64,000 nt of DNA, taken from Pseudonocardia nigra (GTDB lineage: Bacteria > Actinomycetota > Actinomycetes > Mycobacteriales > Pseudonocardiaceae). The stretch spans positions 1 through 64,000 of the forward strand of contig NZ_JAHKRK010000004.1 of assembly GCF_019396355.1 (NCBI RefSeq), given 5' to 3'. The position numbers were made by a program, and so were the translations under genes. Below the pieces are notes generated by a model that searched no databases, was not told where the DNA came from, and saw only the letters and a list, made by a program, of their open reading frames with translations. Shown piece after piece: positions 16,255 through 32,104 of this stretch (positions within the stretch are counted from its first letter, which is position 1; the number at the start of each line of letters is the position of its first letter).

Positions 16255-17565
16255 TCAGCGAAGGAAACCCTCGTAGTTGCGCTGCATCAGCTGGCTCTCG
16301 ATCTGCTTGACCGTGTCCAGCCCCACCCCGACCATGATCAGTACTGCGACCCCGCCGAACGGGAAGTTCTGGTTCTGGCCGGTGCCGGTGATGCCGAGGA
16401 AGAAGTTGGGAATCACGGCGACGACGCCGAGGTACAGCGAGCCGGGCAACGTGATGCGCGAGAGCACGAACTGCAGGTACTCGGCCGTCGGTCGGCCCGG
16501 GCGGATGCCGGGGATGAAGCCGCCGAACTTCTTCATCTCCTCGGCACGTTCGTCGGGATTGAACGTGATGCCGACGTAGAAGTACGTGAAGAAGATGATC
16601 AGCGCGATGTAGAGGGTGATGTGCACCCAGCTCGACTGGTCGACCAGATACGTCTGGACGAACTGCTGCAGCCCGCCACTCGCGCTGCCCACGAGCTGAG
16701 AGATGAGCGTGGGCAGGTAGAGCAGCGAGGAGGCGAAGATGACCGGGATGACACCGGCCTGGTTGACCTTGAGCGGCAGGTAGGTGGACGTGCCGCCGTA
16801 CATGCGGCGGCCGACCATGCGCTTGGCGTACTGCACCGGGATACGGCGCTGGCCCTGCTCCACGAACACGACGCTGGCGAGGATGGCGAGAGCGAAGACG
16901 CAGATGCCGGCGAACACCAGGCCGCCCGAGTTGGTGAGGATGTTGCCACCCTCGGACGGGATGCGCGCCGCGATCGAGGTGAAGATGAGCAGCGACATGC
17001 CGTTGCCGATGCCACGCTCGGTGATCTGCTCGCCCAGCCACATGACGACCGCGGTGCCCGCCGTCATCACGATCACGATGACCGAGAGGCGGAACACGTC
17101 GGAGTCCGGGATCACCGGCAGCGTGCACCCGACGAGCAACTGTCCGCGGTCGGCGAGCGCCACGATGCCGGTGGCCTGCAGGACGGCCAGCGCGATCGTG
17201 AGATAGCGGGTGTACTGGGTCAGCTTGTTCTGACCCGACTGCCCTTCCTTCTTCAACTGCTCGAACCGCGGGATCACCACGGTGAGCAGCTGGACGATGA
17301 TGCTCGCCGTGATGTACGGCATGATGCCGAGCGCAAAGATCGACAGTTGCAGTAGCGCACCGCCGGAGAACAGGTTGATGAGCGAGTAGACGCTCGCGTT
17401 CTCGCTGCCCTGAACCTGCTCGATGCATTCCTGCACATTGGGGTACGACACGCCGGGCGACGGGATGGCCGCGCCGAGCCGGTAGGCCGCCGCCAACGCG
17501 AGCGTGAAGAGGATCTTCTTCCGGAGATCCGGCGTGGTCAGTGCCGACCGAAAAGCGCTGAGCAC
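16255..17565 (-). CDS. secY: Preprotein translocase subunit SecY
   Basis: The central channel of the Sec translocon, 436 aa with ten transmembrane helices. GTG 17565 (product starts MLSAFRSALTTPDLRKKILF) is set by AGGAGG eight bases upstream; a longer in-frame extension into the gap is rejected. Conserved parts are AAIPSPGV (plug region), GIMPYITASII and the cytoplasmic loop GIRPGRPTAEYL. A 190-bp gap separates it from rplO and may hold its own promoter. Confidence 0.98.
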   Translation of the reverse strand: MLSAFRSALTTPDLRKKILFTLALAAAYRLGAAIPSPGVSYPNVQECIEQVQGSENASVYSLINLFSGGALLQLSIFALGIMPYITASIIVQLLTVVIPRFEQLKKEGQSGQNKLTQYTRYLTIALAVLQATGIVALADRGQLLVGCTLPVIPDSDVFRLSVIVIVMTAGTAVVMWLGEQITERGIGNGMSLLIFTSIAARIPSEGGNILTNSGGLVFAGICVFALAILASVVFVEQGQRRIPVQYAKRMVGRRMYGGTSTYLPLKVNQAGVIPVIFASSLLYLPTLISQLVGSASGGLQQFVQTYLVDQSSWVHITLYIALIIFFTYFYVGITFNPDERAEEMKKFGGFIPGIRPGRPTAEYLQFVLSRITLPGSLYLGVVAVIPNFFLGITGTGQNQNFPFGGVAVLIMVGVGLDTVKQIESQLMQRNYEGFLR

Positions 17566-17755
17566 TCGGTGATCCTCCTGTACTGGTGGCCCGCTGCACG
17601 ATGGACCCGCAGCGGACGTGCGGCGCCCGTGAGCGTGGCGCGCGCCCGGACCAGGCGGCGTCCGGGGTGAGAACGACTGTAACAGCGGCCGTGCCGCCCG
17701 CACGGCGCGGACCGGCGGGATACCGCCGGCCCGCACCGAACGGACCCGGTCACTC

Positions 17756-18205
17756 CTACAGCTCGGTGACCGTCCCGCCTGCGGCCGTGATCTTGTCACG
17801 AGCGCTGCCCGAGAAGGCGTGCGCGCTGACGGTCAGCGCGACGCCGTCCAGGTCACCGTTGCCCAGCACCTTGACCGGCTGGTTGCGCCGGACGGCGCCG
17901 GCCTCGACCAGCTCGTCCGGGCCGACCTCGCCGCCCTGCGGGAACAGCTGGGCGAGATCGCCCACGTTCACCACCTGGTACTCGACGCGGAAGCGGTTCT
18001 TGAAGCCCTTGAGCTTGGGCAGCCGCATGTGCAGCGGCATCTGCCCACCCTCGAAGGCCGGCGAGACGTTCTTCCGGGCCTTGGTGCCCTTGGTACCGCG
18101 GCCCGCGGTCTTGCCGCCCTTGCCGCCCTCACCACGACCGACGCGGGTCTTCTCGGTCTTCGACCCGGGGGCCGGGCGGAGGTGGTGGATCTTGATGGCA
18201 CTCAT
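17756..18205 (-). CDS. rplO: 50S ribosomal protein L15
   Basis: 149 aa. The Gly/Lys-rich N-terminus ([20 protein letters not shown]) leads to the compact C-terminal domain with [18 protein letters not shown]. Its ATG shares one base with the rpmD stop (TGATG). Confidence 0.98.
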   Translation of the reverse strand: MSAIKIHHLRPAPGSKTEKTRVGRGEGGKGGKTAGRGTKGTKARKNVSPAFEGGQMPLHMRLPKLKGFKNRFRVEYQVVNVGDLAQLFPQGGEVGPDELVEAGAVRRNQPVKVLGNGDLDGVALTVSAHAFSGSARDKITAAGGTVTEL

Positions 18206-18393
18206 CAGGAGGTGACCTCCTCGACCGTCACCAGGTGGCGAACGATGTGGATCATGCCGCGGATCTGCGGGGTGTCATCCCGCTCGACCGTCTGGCGGAT
18301 CTTGCGCAGGCCCAGCGACTTGAGCGTGGCGCGCTGGTTCTGCTTGCAGCCGATGCTGCTGCGGACCTGGGTGACCTTCAGCTTCTCGGCCAT
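18205..18393 (-). CDS. rpmD: 50S ribosomal protein L30
   Basis: 62 aa from ATG 18393 ([20 protein letters not shown]). The L30 core with [20 protein letters not shown] is complete. It overlaps rpsE by one base. Confidence 0.97.
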   Translation of the reverse strand: MAEKLKVTQVRSSIGCKQNQRATLKSLGLRKIRQTVERDDTPQIRGMIHIVRHLVTVEEVTS

Positions 18394-19022
18394 CAGGACC
18401 TCGCACCCTGCGCCGCGGCAGCCCGGGCGCGCAGCATCTGGGCCGGCGCGACGTCCTCGAGCGGCAGGCCACGGCGGGCCGCCACCTCCTCGGGACGCTG
18501 GATCTGCTTCAGCGCGGCCACCGTGGCGTGCACGATGTTGATCGCGTTGTCGCTGCCCAGCGACTTCGAGAGGACGTCGTGGATACCGGCGCACTCCAGC
18601 ACGGCACGCACCGGGCCACCGGCGATGACACCGGTACCGGCGCTGGCCGGACGCAGCAGCACGACGCCGGCAGCGGCCTCGCCCTGCACGCGGTGCACGA
18701 TCGTGCCGCCGATGCGCGGGACGCGGAAGAAGTTCTTCTTCGCCTCCTCCACGCCCTTGGCGATCGCGGCCGGCACCTCCTTGGCCTTGCCGTAGCCGAC
18801 GCCCACGAGGCCGTCGCCGTCGCCGACGATCATCAGCGCTGTGAAGCTGAAGCGCCGACCACCCTTGACGACCTTCGCGACGCGGTTGATCGTGACCAGC
18901 CGCTCGATGTACGGGGTCTTGTCCTGGGCCGCCCCGCCACGGCCTCCGTCCCGGCGGTCCCGGCGGTCGCGGTTGTCGCCGCCCCCGGGGCCCCCGCCGT
19001 CACGCCGTGCACGTCCCGGCAT
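18393..19022 (-). CDS. rpsE: 30S ribosomal protein S5
   Basis: Decoding-fidelity protein (the ram locus), 209 aa. A Gly/Arg/Asp-rich N-terminal extension (residues 1-33) precedes the double-stranded RNA-binding domain ([20 protein letters not shown]) and the C-terminal domain with [16 protein letters not shown] 19022 is chosen because further upstream codons fall in the spacer from rplR. Confidence 0.97.
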   Translation of the reverse strand: MPGRARRDGGGPGGGDNRDRRDRRDGGRGGAAQDKTPYIERLVTINRVAKVVKGGRRFSFTALMIVGDGDGLVGVGYGKAKEVPAAIAKGVEEAKKNFFRVPRIGGTIVHRVQGEAAAGVVLLRPASAGTGVIAGGPVRAVLECAGIHDVLSKSLGSDNAINIVHATVAALKQIQRPEEVAARRGLPLEDVAPAQMLRARAAAAQGARS

Positions 19023-19059
19023 CAGACGTTCCCTTCCATCTTGTTCACGTTGTTGTGCA

Positions 19060-19470
19060 TCAGAACTCCAGCCCGCCCTCGCGAGCGGCGTCCGCCAGGG
19101 CGGCGATCCGGCCGTGGTAGTCGTAGCCACCCCGGTCGAACACCACCGCGGTCACGCCGGCCTCGCGCGCACGGGCGGCGACGAGCTCGCCGACCTTGGC
19201 CGCGCGGGCCTTCTTGTCGCCCTCGAGCCCGCGGGCCTCGGCCTCCAGGGACGACGCCGACGCCAGCGTGTTGCCGGCGACGTCGTCGATCAGCTGCACG
19301 AGGATGTGCCGCGAGCTGCGCTTCACCGCGAGACGCGGACGCTCCGCGGTGCCGGCGACCCTCTTGCGCAGGCGGGCGTGCCGACGGGCGCGCGAGGTGC
19401 GGCGCTTGGCCGACACCTGGGACGCAGTGCGCTTCTTGGCGTTCGCAGAAATCGTCTCGGCCATGCTCAC
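19060..19470 (-). CDS. rplR: 50S ribosomal protein L18
   Basis: 5S rRNA-binding protein, up to 136 aa. GTG 19470 overlaps the rplF stop by four bases; ATG two codons later is an alternative. The Arg-rich N-terminus and [20 protein letters not shown] are diagnostic. The end [13 protein letters not shown] is canonical. Confidence 0.97.
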   Translation of the reverse strand: MSMAETISANAKKRTASQVSAKRRTSRARRHARLRKRVAGTAERPRLAVKRSSRHILVQLIDDVAGNTLASASSLEAEARGLEGDKKARAAKVGELVAARAREAGVTAVVFDRGGYDYHGRIAALADAAREGGLEF

Positions 19471-20006
19471 TTACCCGTCTTCCCGACCTTGCGGCGGATG
19501 ACCTCGCCGGCGTAGCGCACGCCCTTGCCCTTGTACGGGTCGGGCTTGCGCAGCTTGCGGATGTTGGCGGCGGTCTCGCCGACCAACTGCTTGTCGATGC
19601 CGGACACCGAGAACCGGGTGGGCGTCTCGACCGCGAACGTGATGCCCTCCGGCGCCTCGATCACGACCGGGTGGCTGAACCCGAGCGCGAACTCCAGCGA
19701 CGAGCCCTTCAGCGCGACGCGGTAGCCGACGCCGTGGATCTCCAGCTTCTTCTCGTAGCCGGCGGTGACACCGACGACGAGGTTGTTCACCAGCGAGCGG
19801 GACAGGCCGTGGTAGGCCTTGCTCTTCCGCTCGTCGTCGGGGCGGTTCACGAGGACGTTGCCGTCCTCCCCGCGCTCGACGGTGATCGGCTCGATCACGG
19901 TGTGCGACAGGGTGCCCTTGGGCCCCTTGACGGTCACCGTGCGGCCGTCGATGGTCACGTCCACCCCGGACGGCACGGTGACGGGCAGCTTCCCGATGCG
20001 GGACAT
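19467..20006 (-). CDS. rplF: 50S ribosomal protein L6
   Basis: 179 aa, with two L6 domains beginning [20 protein letters not shown]. The C-terminal signature ([19 protein letters not shown]) binds 23S helix 97. It follows rpsH with a 12-base spacer. Confidence 0.98.
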   Translation of the reverse strand: MSRIGKLPVTVPSGVDVTIDGRTVTVKGPKGTLSHTVIEPITVERGEDGNVLVNRPDDERKSKAYHGLSRSLVNNLVVGVTAGYEKKLEIHGVGYRVALKGSSLEFALGFSHPVVIEAPEGITFAVETPTRFSVSGIDKQLVGETAANIRKLRKPDPYKGKGVRYAGEVIRRKVGKTGK

Positions 20007-20018
20007 GGTGTTACCCCC

Positions 20019-20417
20019 TCACCAGACGTAGGCGAGGACTTCCCCGCCCACGCCGTTCTTCTTGGCCTGCTGGTCGGTCTGCAGGCCGCTGGACGTCGAG
20101 ATGATCGCGACGCCCAGGCCGCCGAGGACCCGGGGCAGGTTCGTGGACTTCGCGTAGACCCGCAGGCCCGGCTTCGAGACCCGGCGCAGGCCGGCGATGC
20201 TGCGCTCGCGGTTGCGCCCGTACTTCAGCTCGATGACCAGGGACTTGCCGACCTCGGCGTCCTCGACCGCGTGCGACGCGATGTAGCCCTCCTTCTGGAG
20301 GATCTCAGCGATCGCGACCTTGAGCTTGGAGTGCGGCATGACCACGCGGTCGTGGTACGCCGAGTTGGCGTTGCGCAGACGCGTGAGCATGTCTGCGATG
20401 GGATCGGTCATCGTCAT
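20019..20417 (-). CDS. rpsH: 30S ribosomal protein S8
   Basis: 132 aa including an optional two-residue N-terminal choice ([23 protein letters not shown] 20417 or 20411). The C-terminal [20 protein letters not shown] region is the 16S-binding motif. In E. coli S8 represses the spc operon, but no comparable site is evident here. Confidence 0.98.
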   Translation of the reverse strand: MTMTDPIADMLTRLRNANSAYHDRVVMPHSKLKVAIAEILQKEGYIASHAVEDAEVGKSLVIELKYGRNRERSIAGLRRVSKPGLRVYAKSTNLPRVLGGLGVAIISTSSGLQTDQQAKKNGVGGEVLAYVW

Positions 20418-20485
20418 GTGACGTCACTGCTTTCCCGCCTGGTTCCCCCGGGATCCCGGGGGCCTGTGGCGATAGAGGGAGTGCC

Positions 20486-20671
20486 TTACCAGCTGCTCTT
20501 GTTGACGCCCGGCAGCTCGCCGGCGTGCGCCATCTCACGGACGCAGACGCGGCAGAGGCCGAACTTGCGCAGCACGGCGCGGGGCCGGCCGCACTTGTTG
20601 CAGCGGGTGTAGCCGCGGACCGCGAACTTCGGCTTCTTCGCGGCCTTGATGATCAGCGCCTTCTTGGCCAT
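20486..20671 (-). CDS. rpsN: 30S ribosomal protein S14 type Z
   Basis: 61-aa zinc-binding form with two CxxC pairs (CNKCGRP and CRVCVRE). This housekeeping paralogue is normally replaced by a zinc-free S14 under zinc limitation. It lies between rplE and rpsH, as in all actinobacteria. Confidence 0.98.
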   Translation of the reverse strand: MAKKALIIKAAKKPKFAVRGYTRCNKCGRPRAVLRKFGLCRVCVREMAHAGELPGVNKSSW

Positions 20672-20677
20672 CGCGGA

Positions 20678-21259
20678 TCAGCTCTCCTTGAAGGGGAAGC
20701 CGAGCTTGCGCAGCAGCGCCCGGCCTTCCTCGTCGGTGGTGGCCGTGGTGACGACCGTGATGTCCATGCCGCGCGGCCGGTCGATCGTGTCCGGGTCGAT
20801 CTCGTGGAACATCGACTGCTCGTTGAGCCCGAACGTGTAGTTGCCCCGCCCGTCGAACTGCGTGGCCGAGAGGCCGCGGAAGTCGCGGATGCGCGGCAGC
20901 GCGATCGTGAGCAGGCGGTCGAGGAACTCCCACATCCGGTCGCCCCGCAGGGTCACCTTCGCCCCGATGGGCATGCCCTCTCGCAGCTTGAACTGCGCGA
21001 TGGACTTGGTGGCCCGGCGGATCTGCGGCTTCTGGCCGGTGATGGTGGCCAGGTCGCGGACCGCACCGTCGATCAGCTTCGCGTCACGGGCGGCGTCACC
21101 GACACCCATGTTGACGACGACCTTCACGACGCCGGGGATCTGCATGACGTTGCCGTAGGAGAACTGCTCGCGCAGCTCGCCCGCGATCTCGTCCCGGTAG
21201 CGCTGCTTGAGCCGCGGCGCCACGCGCTCTGCCGTGGTCATCGCTGTAGTCGAGGTCAT
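20678..21259 (-). CDS. rplE: 50S ribosomal protein L5
   Basis: 5S rRNA-binding protein, 193 aa. Contains [14 protein letters not shown] and [20 protein letters not shown]; ends [18 protein letters not shown]. The ATG overlaps the rplX stop by one base. Confidence 0.98.
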   Translation of the reverse strand: MTSTTAMTTAERVAPRLKQRYRDEIAGELREQFSYGNVMQIPGVVKVVVNMGVGDAARDAKLIDGAVRDLATITGQKPQIRRATKSIAQFKLREGMPIGAKVTLRGDRMWEFLDRLLTIALPRIRDFRGLSATQFDGRGNYTFGLNEQSMFHEIDPDTIDRPRGMDITVVTTATTDEEGRALLRKLGFPFKES

Positions 21260-21573
21260 TACAGCTCCTTCCCGGAACGCCGGGAGATCCGGACGCGCTT
21301 GCCCTCGTCCGTGACCTTCTTGCCGACCCGGGTGGGCTTGCCGTCGCCGTCGACCAGCATCACGTTCGAGACGTGGATGGCGGCCTCCTGCGTGACGATC
21401 CCGCCGGACTGCGCACCGCGCTGGTTCTGGCTGATCCGGGTGTGCTTCTTGATCCGGTTCACGCCTTCGACCAGCACGCGGTCGCGGTCGGGGTAGGCCT
21501 GGATGACCTTGCCCTTCGCGCCCTTGTCCTTGCCCGCGATCACCTGGACGGTGTCGCCCTTCTTGATCTTCAT
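21259..21573 (-). CDS. rplX: 50S ribosomal protein L24
   Basis: Assembly initiator protein, 104 aa, with an N-terminal KOW motif ([20 protein letters not shown]). It has a one-base gap from rplN. Confidence 0.98.
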   Translation of the reverse strand: MKIKKGDTVQVIAGKDKGAKGKVIQAYPDRDRVLVEGVNRIKKHTRISQNQRGAQSGGIVTQEAAIHVSNVMLVDGDGKPTRVGKKVTDEGKRVRISRRSGKEL

Positions 21574-21574
21574 G

Positions 21575-21943
21575 TCAGAGCACCTCCGGAGCGAGGGAGA
21601 TGATCTTCATGAACTTCTTGTCGCGCAGCTCACGACCGACCGGGCCGAAGATGCGGGTCCCCCGCGGTTCGTTGTTGTCCTTGATCAGGACGGCAGCGTT
21701 CTCGTCGAACCGGATGTAGCTGCCGTCCGGCCGGCGCCGCTCCTTGACGGTGCGTACGATGACGGCCTTGACGACGTCACCGCGCTTCACCCCGGCGGCG
21801 GGGATGGCGTCCTTCACCGTGGCGACGATGATGTCGCCGATACCGGCGTAGCGCCGACCCGACCCGCCCAGCACCCGGATGCAGAGGATCTCCTTGGCAC
21901 CGGTGTTGTCGGCGACGCGCAGCCGCGACTCCTGCTGGATCAC
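21575..21943 (-). CDS. rplN: 50S ribosomal protein L14
   Basis: 122 aa, starting at GTG 21943 (product [20 protein letters not shown]), the canonical N-terminus; upstream in-frame codons belong to rpsQ. Contains the conserved [20 protein letters not shown] segment. It overlaps rpsQ by four bases. Confidence 0.98.
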   Translation of the reverse strand: MIQQESRLRVADNTGAKEILCIRVLGGSGRRYAGIGDIIVATVKDAIPAAGVKRGDVVKAVIVRTVKERRRPDGSYIRFDENAAVLIKDNNEPRGTRIFGPVGRELRDKKFMKIISLAPEVL

Positions 21944-22245
21944 TTCGCCTTCTCCAGGATCTCCACCAGCCGCCAGCACTTGGTGGCCGACAGCGGGCGG
22001 GTCTCCATCAGCCGGACGCGGTCACCGACGCCGGCCGTGTTGGCCTCGTCGTGTGCCTTGACCTTGCTCGTCCGGCGGATGACCTTGCCGTACAGCGGGT
22101 GCTTCACGCGGTCCTCGAGCGTGACCACGATCGTCTTGTCCATCTTGTCGGACACGACGTAGCCCTCACGGACCTTCCGCTCCCCGCGCTGCCGCGCCGG
22201 AGGCGCAATGTTGTTACCAGCTTGAGTCTGGGTCTCTTCGCTCAT
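21940..22245 (-). CDS. rpsQ: 30S ribosomal protein S17
   Basis: 101 aa. About 25 extra N-terminal residues ([18 protein letters not shown]) precede the OB-fold core with [16 protein letters not shown]. The C-terminus has [20 protein letters not shown]. It overlaps rpmC by four bases. Confidence 0.97.
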   Translation of the reverse strand: MSEETQTQAGNNIAPPARQRGERKVREGYVVSDKMDKTIVVTLEDRVKHPLYGKVIRRTSKVKAHDEANTAGVGDRVRLMETRPLSATKCWRLVEILEKAK

Positions 22246-22484
22246 GCCGCGCCCTCGTCGTTCTCCTCGGGGGCGGCCGAGAGGCCCAGCTCGCGCTCAC
22301 GCATGATCGTGTAGATCCGCGCGATGTCGTGCCGGACGGTACGCAGCCGCCGGTTGTTGTCCAGCTGCCCCGTGGCCATCTGGAACCGGAGGTTGAACAG
22401 CTCCTCCTTGGCCTCCCGCACGCGCAGGACGAGCTCCTCGTCGGAGAGCTCGCGCAGTTCGGCGGCGGTGGTCGTGGCGGCCAT
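22242..22484 (-). CDS. rpmC: 50S ribosomal protein L29
   Basis: 80-aa helical protein at the tunnel exit near the SRP/trigger factor site. Contains [20 protein letters not shown] and [16 protein letters not shown]. Its ATG shares one base with the rplP stop. Confidence 0.97.
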   Translation of the reverse strand: MAATTTAAELRELSDEELVLRVREAKEELFNLRFQMATGQLDNNRRLRTVRHDIARIYTIMRERELGLSAAPEENDEGAA

Positions 22485-22903
22485 CAGATGTCACCACCCT
22501 CACGGGTCACGATCCGGCACTTCATCGGCAGCTTGTGGATCGCGCGGCGCAGGGCCTCGCGAGCCATCTCCTCGTTCGGGTAGCTCATCTCGAACAGCAC
22601 CCGGCCGGGCTTGACGTTGGTCACCCACTTCTCCGGGGAGCCCTTACCCGAACCCATGCGGGTCTCGGCAGGCTTCTTGGTGAGCGGGCGGTCCGGGAAG
22701 ATCGGGATCCAGACCTTGCCACCACGGCGGATGTGCCGGTTGATGGCGATACGGGCCGACTCGATCTGCCGGTTGGTGATGTAGGCGGGCTCCAGGGCCT
22801 GGATGCCGTAGTCACCGAAGTTCACCTGCGTGCCGCCCGTGGCCAGGCCCGTGCGGTGCGGCCGGTGCTGCTTGCGGTGCTTCACCTTGCGTGGGATCAG
22901 CAT
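22484..22903 (-). CDS. rplP: 50S ribosomal protein L16
   Basis: 139 aa. [17 protein letters not shown] and [18 protein letters not shown] are diagnostic. It sits near the peptidyl transferase centre. It is three bases after rpsC. Confidence 0.98.
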   Translation of the reverse strand: MLIPRKVKHRKQHRPHRTGLATGGTQVNFGDYGIQALEPAYITNRQIESARIAINRHIRRGGKVWIPIFPDRPLTKKPAETRMGSGKGSPEKWVTNVKPGRVLFEMSYPNEEMAREALRRAIHKLPMKCRIVTREGGDI

Positions 22904-22906
22904 GGG

Positions 22907-24183
<1,277 letters not shown>

Positions 24184-24219
24184 TCCGTTCACCCTTCCTT
24201 ATCGCTACGTCGAACCGGG

Positions 24220-24501
24220 TCAGCGCCTGCGCGCCTTGCGGTCGTCCTTGATGTGACCCCGGAAGGTCCGCGTGGGCGCAAACTCTCCCAGCTTGTGCCC
24301 GACCATCGAGTCCGACACGAAGACCGGCACGTGCTTGCGGCCGTCGTGCACCGCGATCGTGTGGCCGATCATGTCCGGGATGATGGTGGACCGGCGGGAC
24401 CAGGTCCGGATCACGGTCTTCTTGCCCGACTCGTTGAGGGCGTCCACCTTCTTGAGCAGGTGGTCGTCCACGAACGGGCCCTTCTTCAGGCTGCGCGGCA
24501 T
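24220..24501 (-). CDS. rpsS: 30S ribosomal protein S19
   Basis: 93 aa, head protein contacting S13. [20 protein letters not shown] and [15 protein letters not shown] are diagnostic. Confidence 0.98.
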   Translation of the reverse strand: MPRSLKKGPFVDDHLLKKVDALNESGKKTVIRTWSRRSTIIPDMIGHTIAVHDGRKHVPVFVSDSMVGHKLGEFAPTRTFRGHIKDDRKARRR

Positions 24502-24516
24502 TGGTTACCTCCCTGC

Positions 24517-25350
<834 letters not shown>

Positions 25351-25361
25351 CGCTTCGCCCC

Positions 25362-25661
25362 TCAGCTCGCCCGGCCACCGAAGACGTCGATCTCACGGCT
25401 CTCCGCGGAGAGCGTGACGACCGCACGCTTCGTGTCCTTGCGCTTGCCGTAGCCGGTGCGGGAGCGCTTGCGCTTGCCCGGGCGGTTCAGCGTATTGACG
25501 CTGAGCACCTTGACCCCGAACACCTTCTCCACGGCGATCTTGATCTCGGTCTTGTTCGCGTTCGGCGCGACGACGAAGGTGTACTGGCGCTCCTCGAGCA
25601 GCCCGTAGCTCTTCTCCGACACCACCGGCGCGAGCAGGATGTCCCGCGGGTCGGGGATCAC
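25362..25661 (-). CDS. rplW: 50S ribosomal protein L23
   Basis: Tunnel-exit docking protein for SRP and trigger factor, 99 aa. Contains [19 protein letters not shown] and [20 protein letters not shown]. The start overlaps the rplD stop by four bases. Confidence 0.98.
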   Translation of the reverse strand: MIPDPRDILLAPVVSEKSYGLLEERQYTFVVAPNANKTEIKIAVEKVFGVKVLSVNTLNRPGKRKRSRTGYGKRKDTKRAVVTLSAESREIDVFGGRAS

Positions 25662-26392
25662 TTCGCAGCCTCCTTCTCCAGGCCCACCAGCTCGCTCTCG
25701 CGCGCCGTGGCCTTCGCCGACCGGGTCCCAGAACTCCGTGTCACAGCGGCGATCGGGCCGGCCAAAAATGCATCGAGCGCCTCACGCGTGAAGACCACGA
25801 CGTCGTTGACGAGGACGTCGTAGGTGTTCAGCTGGTCGGGGGCGATCACGTGCACGGTCGGGAGGTTGCGCAGCGAGAGCCAGCTGACCTCGTCGTCGCG
25901 GCCGACGACCGCGAGCACGCGGCGCCCGGCCTCGCCCACCACGGCCTCCAGCGCGGTGCGCGCGGACTTGGTGGACGGGGTGTCGCCCGTGACCACCGAG
26001 GAGACGACCTGCACCAGGCCGCCACGGGCCCGGTCGGACAGCGCACCGCGCAGCGCGGCGGCCTTCATCTTCTTCGGGGTCTTCTGGCTGTAGTCACGCG
26101 GCGTGGGGCCGTGCACCGTGCCACCACCGGTGAACTGCGGCGCGCGGGTCGAGCCCTGCCGGGCGCGGCCGGTGCCCTTCTGGCGGTACGGCTTCTTGCC
26201 ACCACCGCGGACCTCGCCGCGGGTCTTCGTGTCGTGCGTGCCCTGGCGCGCTGCGGCCTGCTGGGCCACCACGACCTGGTGCATCAGCGGCACGTTGGCC
26301 GTGACGTCGAAGACGTGCGCAGGCAGCTCGACGCTGCCGTCGGCCTTCCCGTCCGGGGTGCGGATCTCGACGCTCGTCCCAGAGGAAGTCAT
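25658..26392 (-). CDS. rplD: 50S ribosomal protein L4
   Basis: 244 aa from ATG 26392. The extended tunnel loop is present ([20 protein letters not shown]). The C-terminus carries about 20 residues more than usual ([20 protein letters not shown]). The start overlaps the rplC stop (TAATG). L4 autoregulates the S10 operon in E. coli, but this is not established in actinobacteria. Confidence 0.97.
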   Translation of the reverse strand: MTSSGTSVEIRTPDGKADGSVELPAHVFDVTANVPLMHQVVVAQQAAARQGTHDTKTRGEVRGGGKKPYRQKGTGRARQGSTRAPQFTGGGTVHGPTPRDYSQKTPKKMKAAALRGALSDRARGGLVQVVSSVVTGDTPSTKSARTALEAVVGEAGRRVLAVVGRDDEVSWLSLRNLPTVHVIAPDQLNTYDVLVNDVVVFTREALDAFLAGPIAAVTRSSGTRSAKATARESELVGLEKEAAK

Positions 26393-27045
26393 TACTGTGC
26401 ACCGCCCTTCGCGGCCGTCTTGACCAGGATCAGGCCGCCGCGCGGGCCGGGGACGGCACCCTTGAGCAGCAGCAGGCCGTTGTCGGTGTCGACGCGGTGC
26501 ACCGTGAGGTTCTGCGTGGTGGTGCGCGCGGTGCCCATGCGACCGGCCATCCGCAGGCCCTTGAAGACGCGACCCGGGGTGGCACACCCGCCGATGGAAC
26601 CCGGCGAACGGTGCTTGCGCTGCGTGCCGTGGCTCGCGCCGAGGCCCTTGAAGCCGTGCCGCTTCATGACACCCGCGGTGCCCTTGCCCTTGCTCGTGCC
26701 CACCACGTCGACCACGGCGCCGGCCTCGAAGACCTCGGCCGTGACCTCCTGGCCGACGGTGTACTCGCCCGCGTCGGAGGTGCGCAGCTCGACCAGGTGC
26801 CGGCGCGGCGTGGTGCCCGCCTTGGCGAAGTGGCCGGTGCGCGGCTTGTTCACCTTGCGCGGGTCGATCGCGCCGTAGGCCAGCTGAACGGCGGTGTAGC
26901 CGTCGTTCTCCGGCGTGCGGACCTGCGTCACCACGTTCGGGCCCGCCTGGACCACGGTGACCGGGACCACCCGGTTGTTCTCGTCGAAGACCTGGGTCAT
27001 CCCGAGCTTGGTGCCCAGGATCCCGGTGATTTGCCTATCAGTCAT
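26392..27045 (-). CDS. rplC: 50S ribosomal protein L3
   Basis: 217 aa. Starts [20 protein letters not shown] and contains the long loop near the peptidyl transferase centre ([20 protein letters not shown]). It lies 13 bp after rpsJ. Confidence 0.98.
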   Translation of the reverse strand: MTDRQITGILGTKLGMTQVFDENNRVVPVTVVQAGPNVVTQVRTPENDGYTAVQLAYGAIDPRKVNKPRTGHFAKAGTTPRRHLVELRTSDAGEYTVGQEVTAEVFEAGAVVDVVGTSKGKGTAGVMKRHGFKGLGASHGTQRKHRSPGSIGGCATPGRVFKGLRMAGRMGTARTTTQNLTVHRVDTDNGLLLLKGAVPGPRGGLILVKTAAKGGAQ

Positions 27046-27058
27046 CGTCGGTCAGGCC

Positions 27059-27364
27059 CTACTGGATGTTCACGTCGACGCTGGCCGGCAGGTCGATGCG
27101 CATCAGCGCGTCGACCGTCTTGGGCGTCGGGTCGAGGATGTCGATCAGCCGCTTGTGCGTGCGCATCTCGAAGTGCTCGCGCGAGTCCTTGTACTTGTGC
27201 GGCGAGCGGATGACGCAGTACACGTTCTTCTCCGTCGGCAGCGGCACCGGCCCGACGACCCGAGCGCCCGTACGCGTGACCGTCTCGACGATCTTGCGTG
27301 CGGAGGCGTCGATGGCCTCGTGGTCATAGGCCTTCAGCCTGATGCGGATCTTTTGTCCCGCCAT
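27059..27364 (-). CDS. rpsJ: 30S ribosomal protein S10
   Basis: 101 aa. Begins [40 protein letters not shown] is the C-terminal hallmark. It also acts as NusE in antitermination. First gene of the S10 operon, which runs without a sizeable gap to rpsQ, rplN and beyond. Confidence 0.98.
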   Translation of the reverse strand: MAGQKIRIRLKAYDHEAIDASARKIVETVTRTGARVVGPVPLPTEKNVYCVIRSPHKYKDSREHFEMRTHKRLIDILDPTPKTVDALMRIDLPASVDVNIQ

Positions 27365-27721
27365 GGTCGTCGGTCGTCCTCTTCTTCCTGCCGCTCATGT
27401 ACGCGTGCTCCGGGGTGGTGCACCCACAAGGAGCCCCGGATGGGTCTCACTCGTGGTGGCTCCGGTCCACGAGGTCGGGCGTGTCGCCGTGATCCTCATG
27501 CCTGCCGAATGCATCCGACTGGCACTGGGGGGTGTTCAGCGGATCCTGGGGCCACTCGCATGCATTCGTCCCCGGGTCACCTGCGTCCCCTGGGGGGTGC
27601 TGTGCTCAGGGGCTGGGCGTGGATGCGGCGCGCTCGAACCGGGGTTCGGGCGCGCCGCAGCCCAACGCGCAACCCGTCAAGGATGCCACACCGCGATGCG
27701 GCGCCCTCAACCGGGGGGGTG
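27365..27721. other. S10 operon leader and tuf downstream region
   Basis: 357 bp between the tuf stop and the rpsJ start on the minus strand. It holds a strong hairpin near tuf (27625-27658). The remainder should contain the S10 promoter and leader, but no convincing -35/-10 pair is seen. No open frame looks coding. Confidence 0.6.
27625..27658 (-). terminator. tuf terminator hairpin
   Basis: A 15-bp stem with one G-T wobble (GCGGCGCGC arms) and a 4-base loop, about 63 bp past the tuf stop. No T-tract. It probably ends the rpsL-rpsG-fusA-tuf transcript before the S10 operon. Confidence 0.65.
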
Positions 27722-28915
<1,194 letters not shown>

Positions 28916-29107
28916 TGCAGTGTCCTCCTGGACTTGATGATTCGTGTCCGCCGTGCTGACGGCAGGTCTTCCGGTTGTGGTGCGGGCCGTGGACCTTACC
29001 GATCCGCGACCCGCCACTCGCGAGCGGTCGGGGCTACTCGCCCGTCGCCTTCACAGTGTTCGTCCGGGCTCGCGGCGCTCCTCGCTCGCTGGCGCTCGCT
29101 GCGGTGC

Positions 29108-31213
<2,106 letters not shown>

Positions 31214-31259
31214 TGTCAGCTCTCTTCCCTCTTCGAGGTTGGCGCGGACGTTCGGCCCG

Positions 31260-31730
31260 TCACCAGCGGTAGTGGGCGAAGGCCCTGTTGGACTCCGCCA
31301 TCTTGTGCATGTCCTCGCGCCGCTTCACGCTGGCGCCGAGGCCGTTGCTCGCGTCGAGCAGCTCGTTCATCAGGCGCTCGACCATGGTCTTCTCGCGGCG
31401 CTGCTTCGCGAAGCCCACCAGCCACCGCAGCCCCAGCGTGGTCTGGCGGACGGCGCGGACCTCGACCGGCACCTGGTAGGTGGCGCCACCGACCCGGCGG
31501 CTGCGCACCTCGAGGGCGGGCTTGACGTTGTCCAGCGCGCGCTTGAGCGTGACGACCGGGTCGGTGCCGGTCTTGTCGCGCGTGCCCTCCAGGGCGGCGT
31601 AGACGATGCGCTCGGCGAGCGACCGCTTGCCGTCCTGCAGGATCTTGTTCACCAGCTGGGTGACCAGCGGCGAGCTGTACACCGGGTCAGCAACCAGCGG
31701 GCGCTTCGGCGCCGGGCCCTTGCGAGGCAT
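31260..31730 (-). CDS. rpsG: 30S ribosomal protein S7
   Basis: 156 aa, primary head-assembly protein. [20 protein letters not shown] and [20 protein letters not shown] are diagnostic; the end is AFAHYRW. The start overlaps the rpsL stop by one base. Confidence 0.98.
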   Translation of the reverse strand: MPRKGPAPKRPLVADPVYSSPLVTQLVNKILQDGKRSLAERIVYAALEGTRDKTGTDPVVTLKRALDNVKPALEVRSRRVGGATYQVPVEVRAVRQTTLGLRWLVGFAKQRREKTMVERLMNELLDASNGLGASVKRREDMHKMAESNRAFAHYRW

Positions 31731-32104
31731 CAGCTCTTCTCCTTCTTCGCGCCGTAGCGGCTGCGGGACTGCTTGCGGTTGCGGACGCCCTGCGTGTCCA
31801 GCGAACCGCGAATGATCTTGTAGCGAACGCCGGGGAGGTCCTTCACCCGGCCGCCGCGCACGAGCACGATGGAGTGCTCCTGGAGGTTGTGCCCCTCACC
31901 CGGGATGTAGGCCGTGACCTCGATCTGGCTGGACAGCTTGACGCGGGCAACCTTGCGCAGGGCGGAGTTCGGCTTCTTCGGCGTCGTGGTGTACACGCGA
32001 GTGCACACCCCGCGGCGCTGGGGGCTTCCCTTCAGCGCGGCGGTCTTGGTCTTGCCGACCTTGTCCTGACGGCCCTTGCGGACCAGCTGCTGGATCGTGG
32101 GCAT
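31730..32104 (-). CDS. rpsL: 30S ribosomal protein S12
   Basis: Decoding-centre protein, 124 aa. The streptomycin-determining lysines are both wild type ([13 protein letters not shown] and [12 protein letters not shown]). First gene of the str operon, transcribed from the promoter at 32370-32399 with a leader of about 260 bases. Confidence 0.98.
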   Translation of the reverse strand: MPTIQQLVRKGRQDKVGKTKTAALKGSPQRRGVCTRVYTTTPKKPNSALRKVARVKLSSQIEVTAYIPGEGHNLQEHSIVLVRGGRVKDLPGVRYKIIRGSLDTQGVRNRKQSRSRYGAKKEKS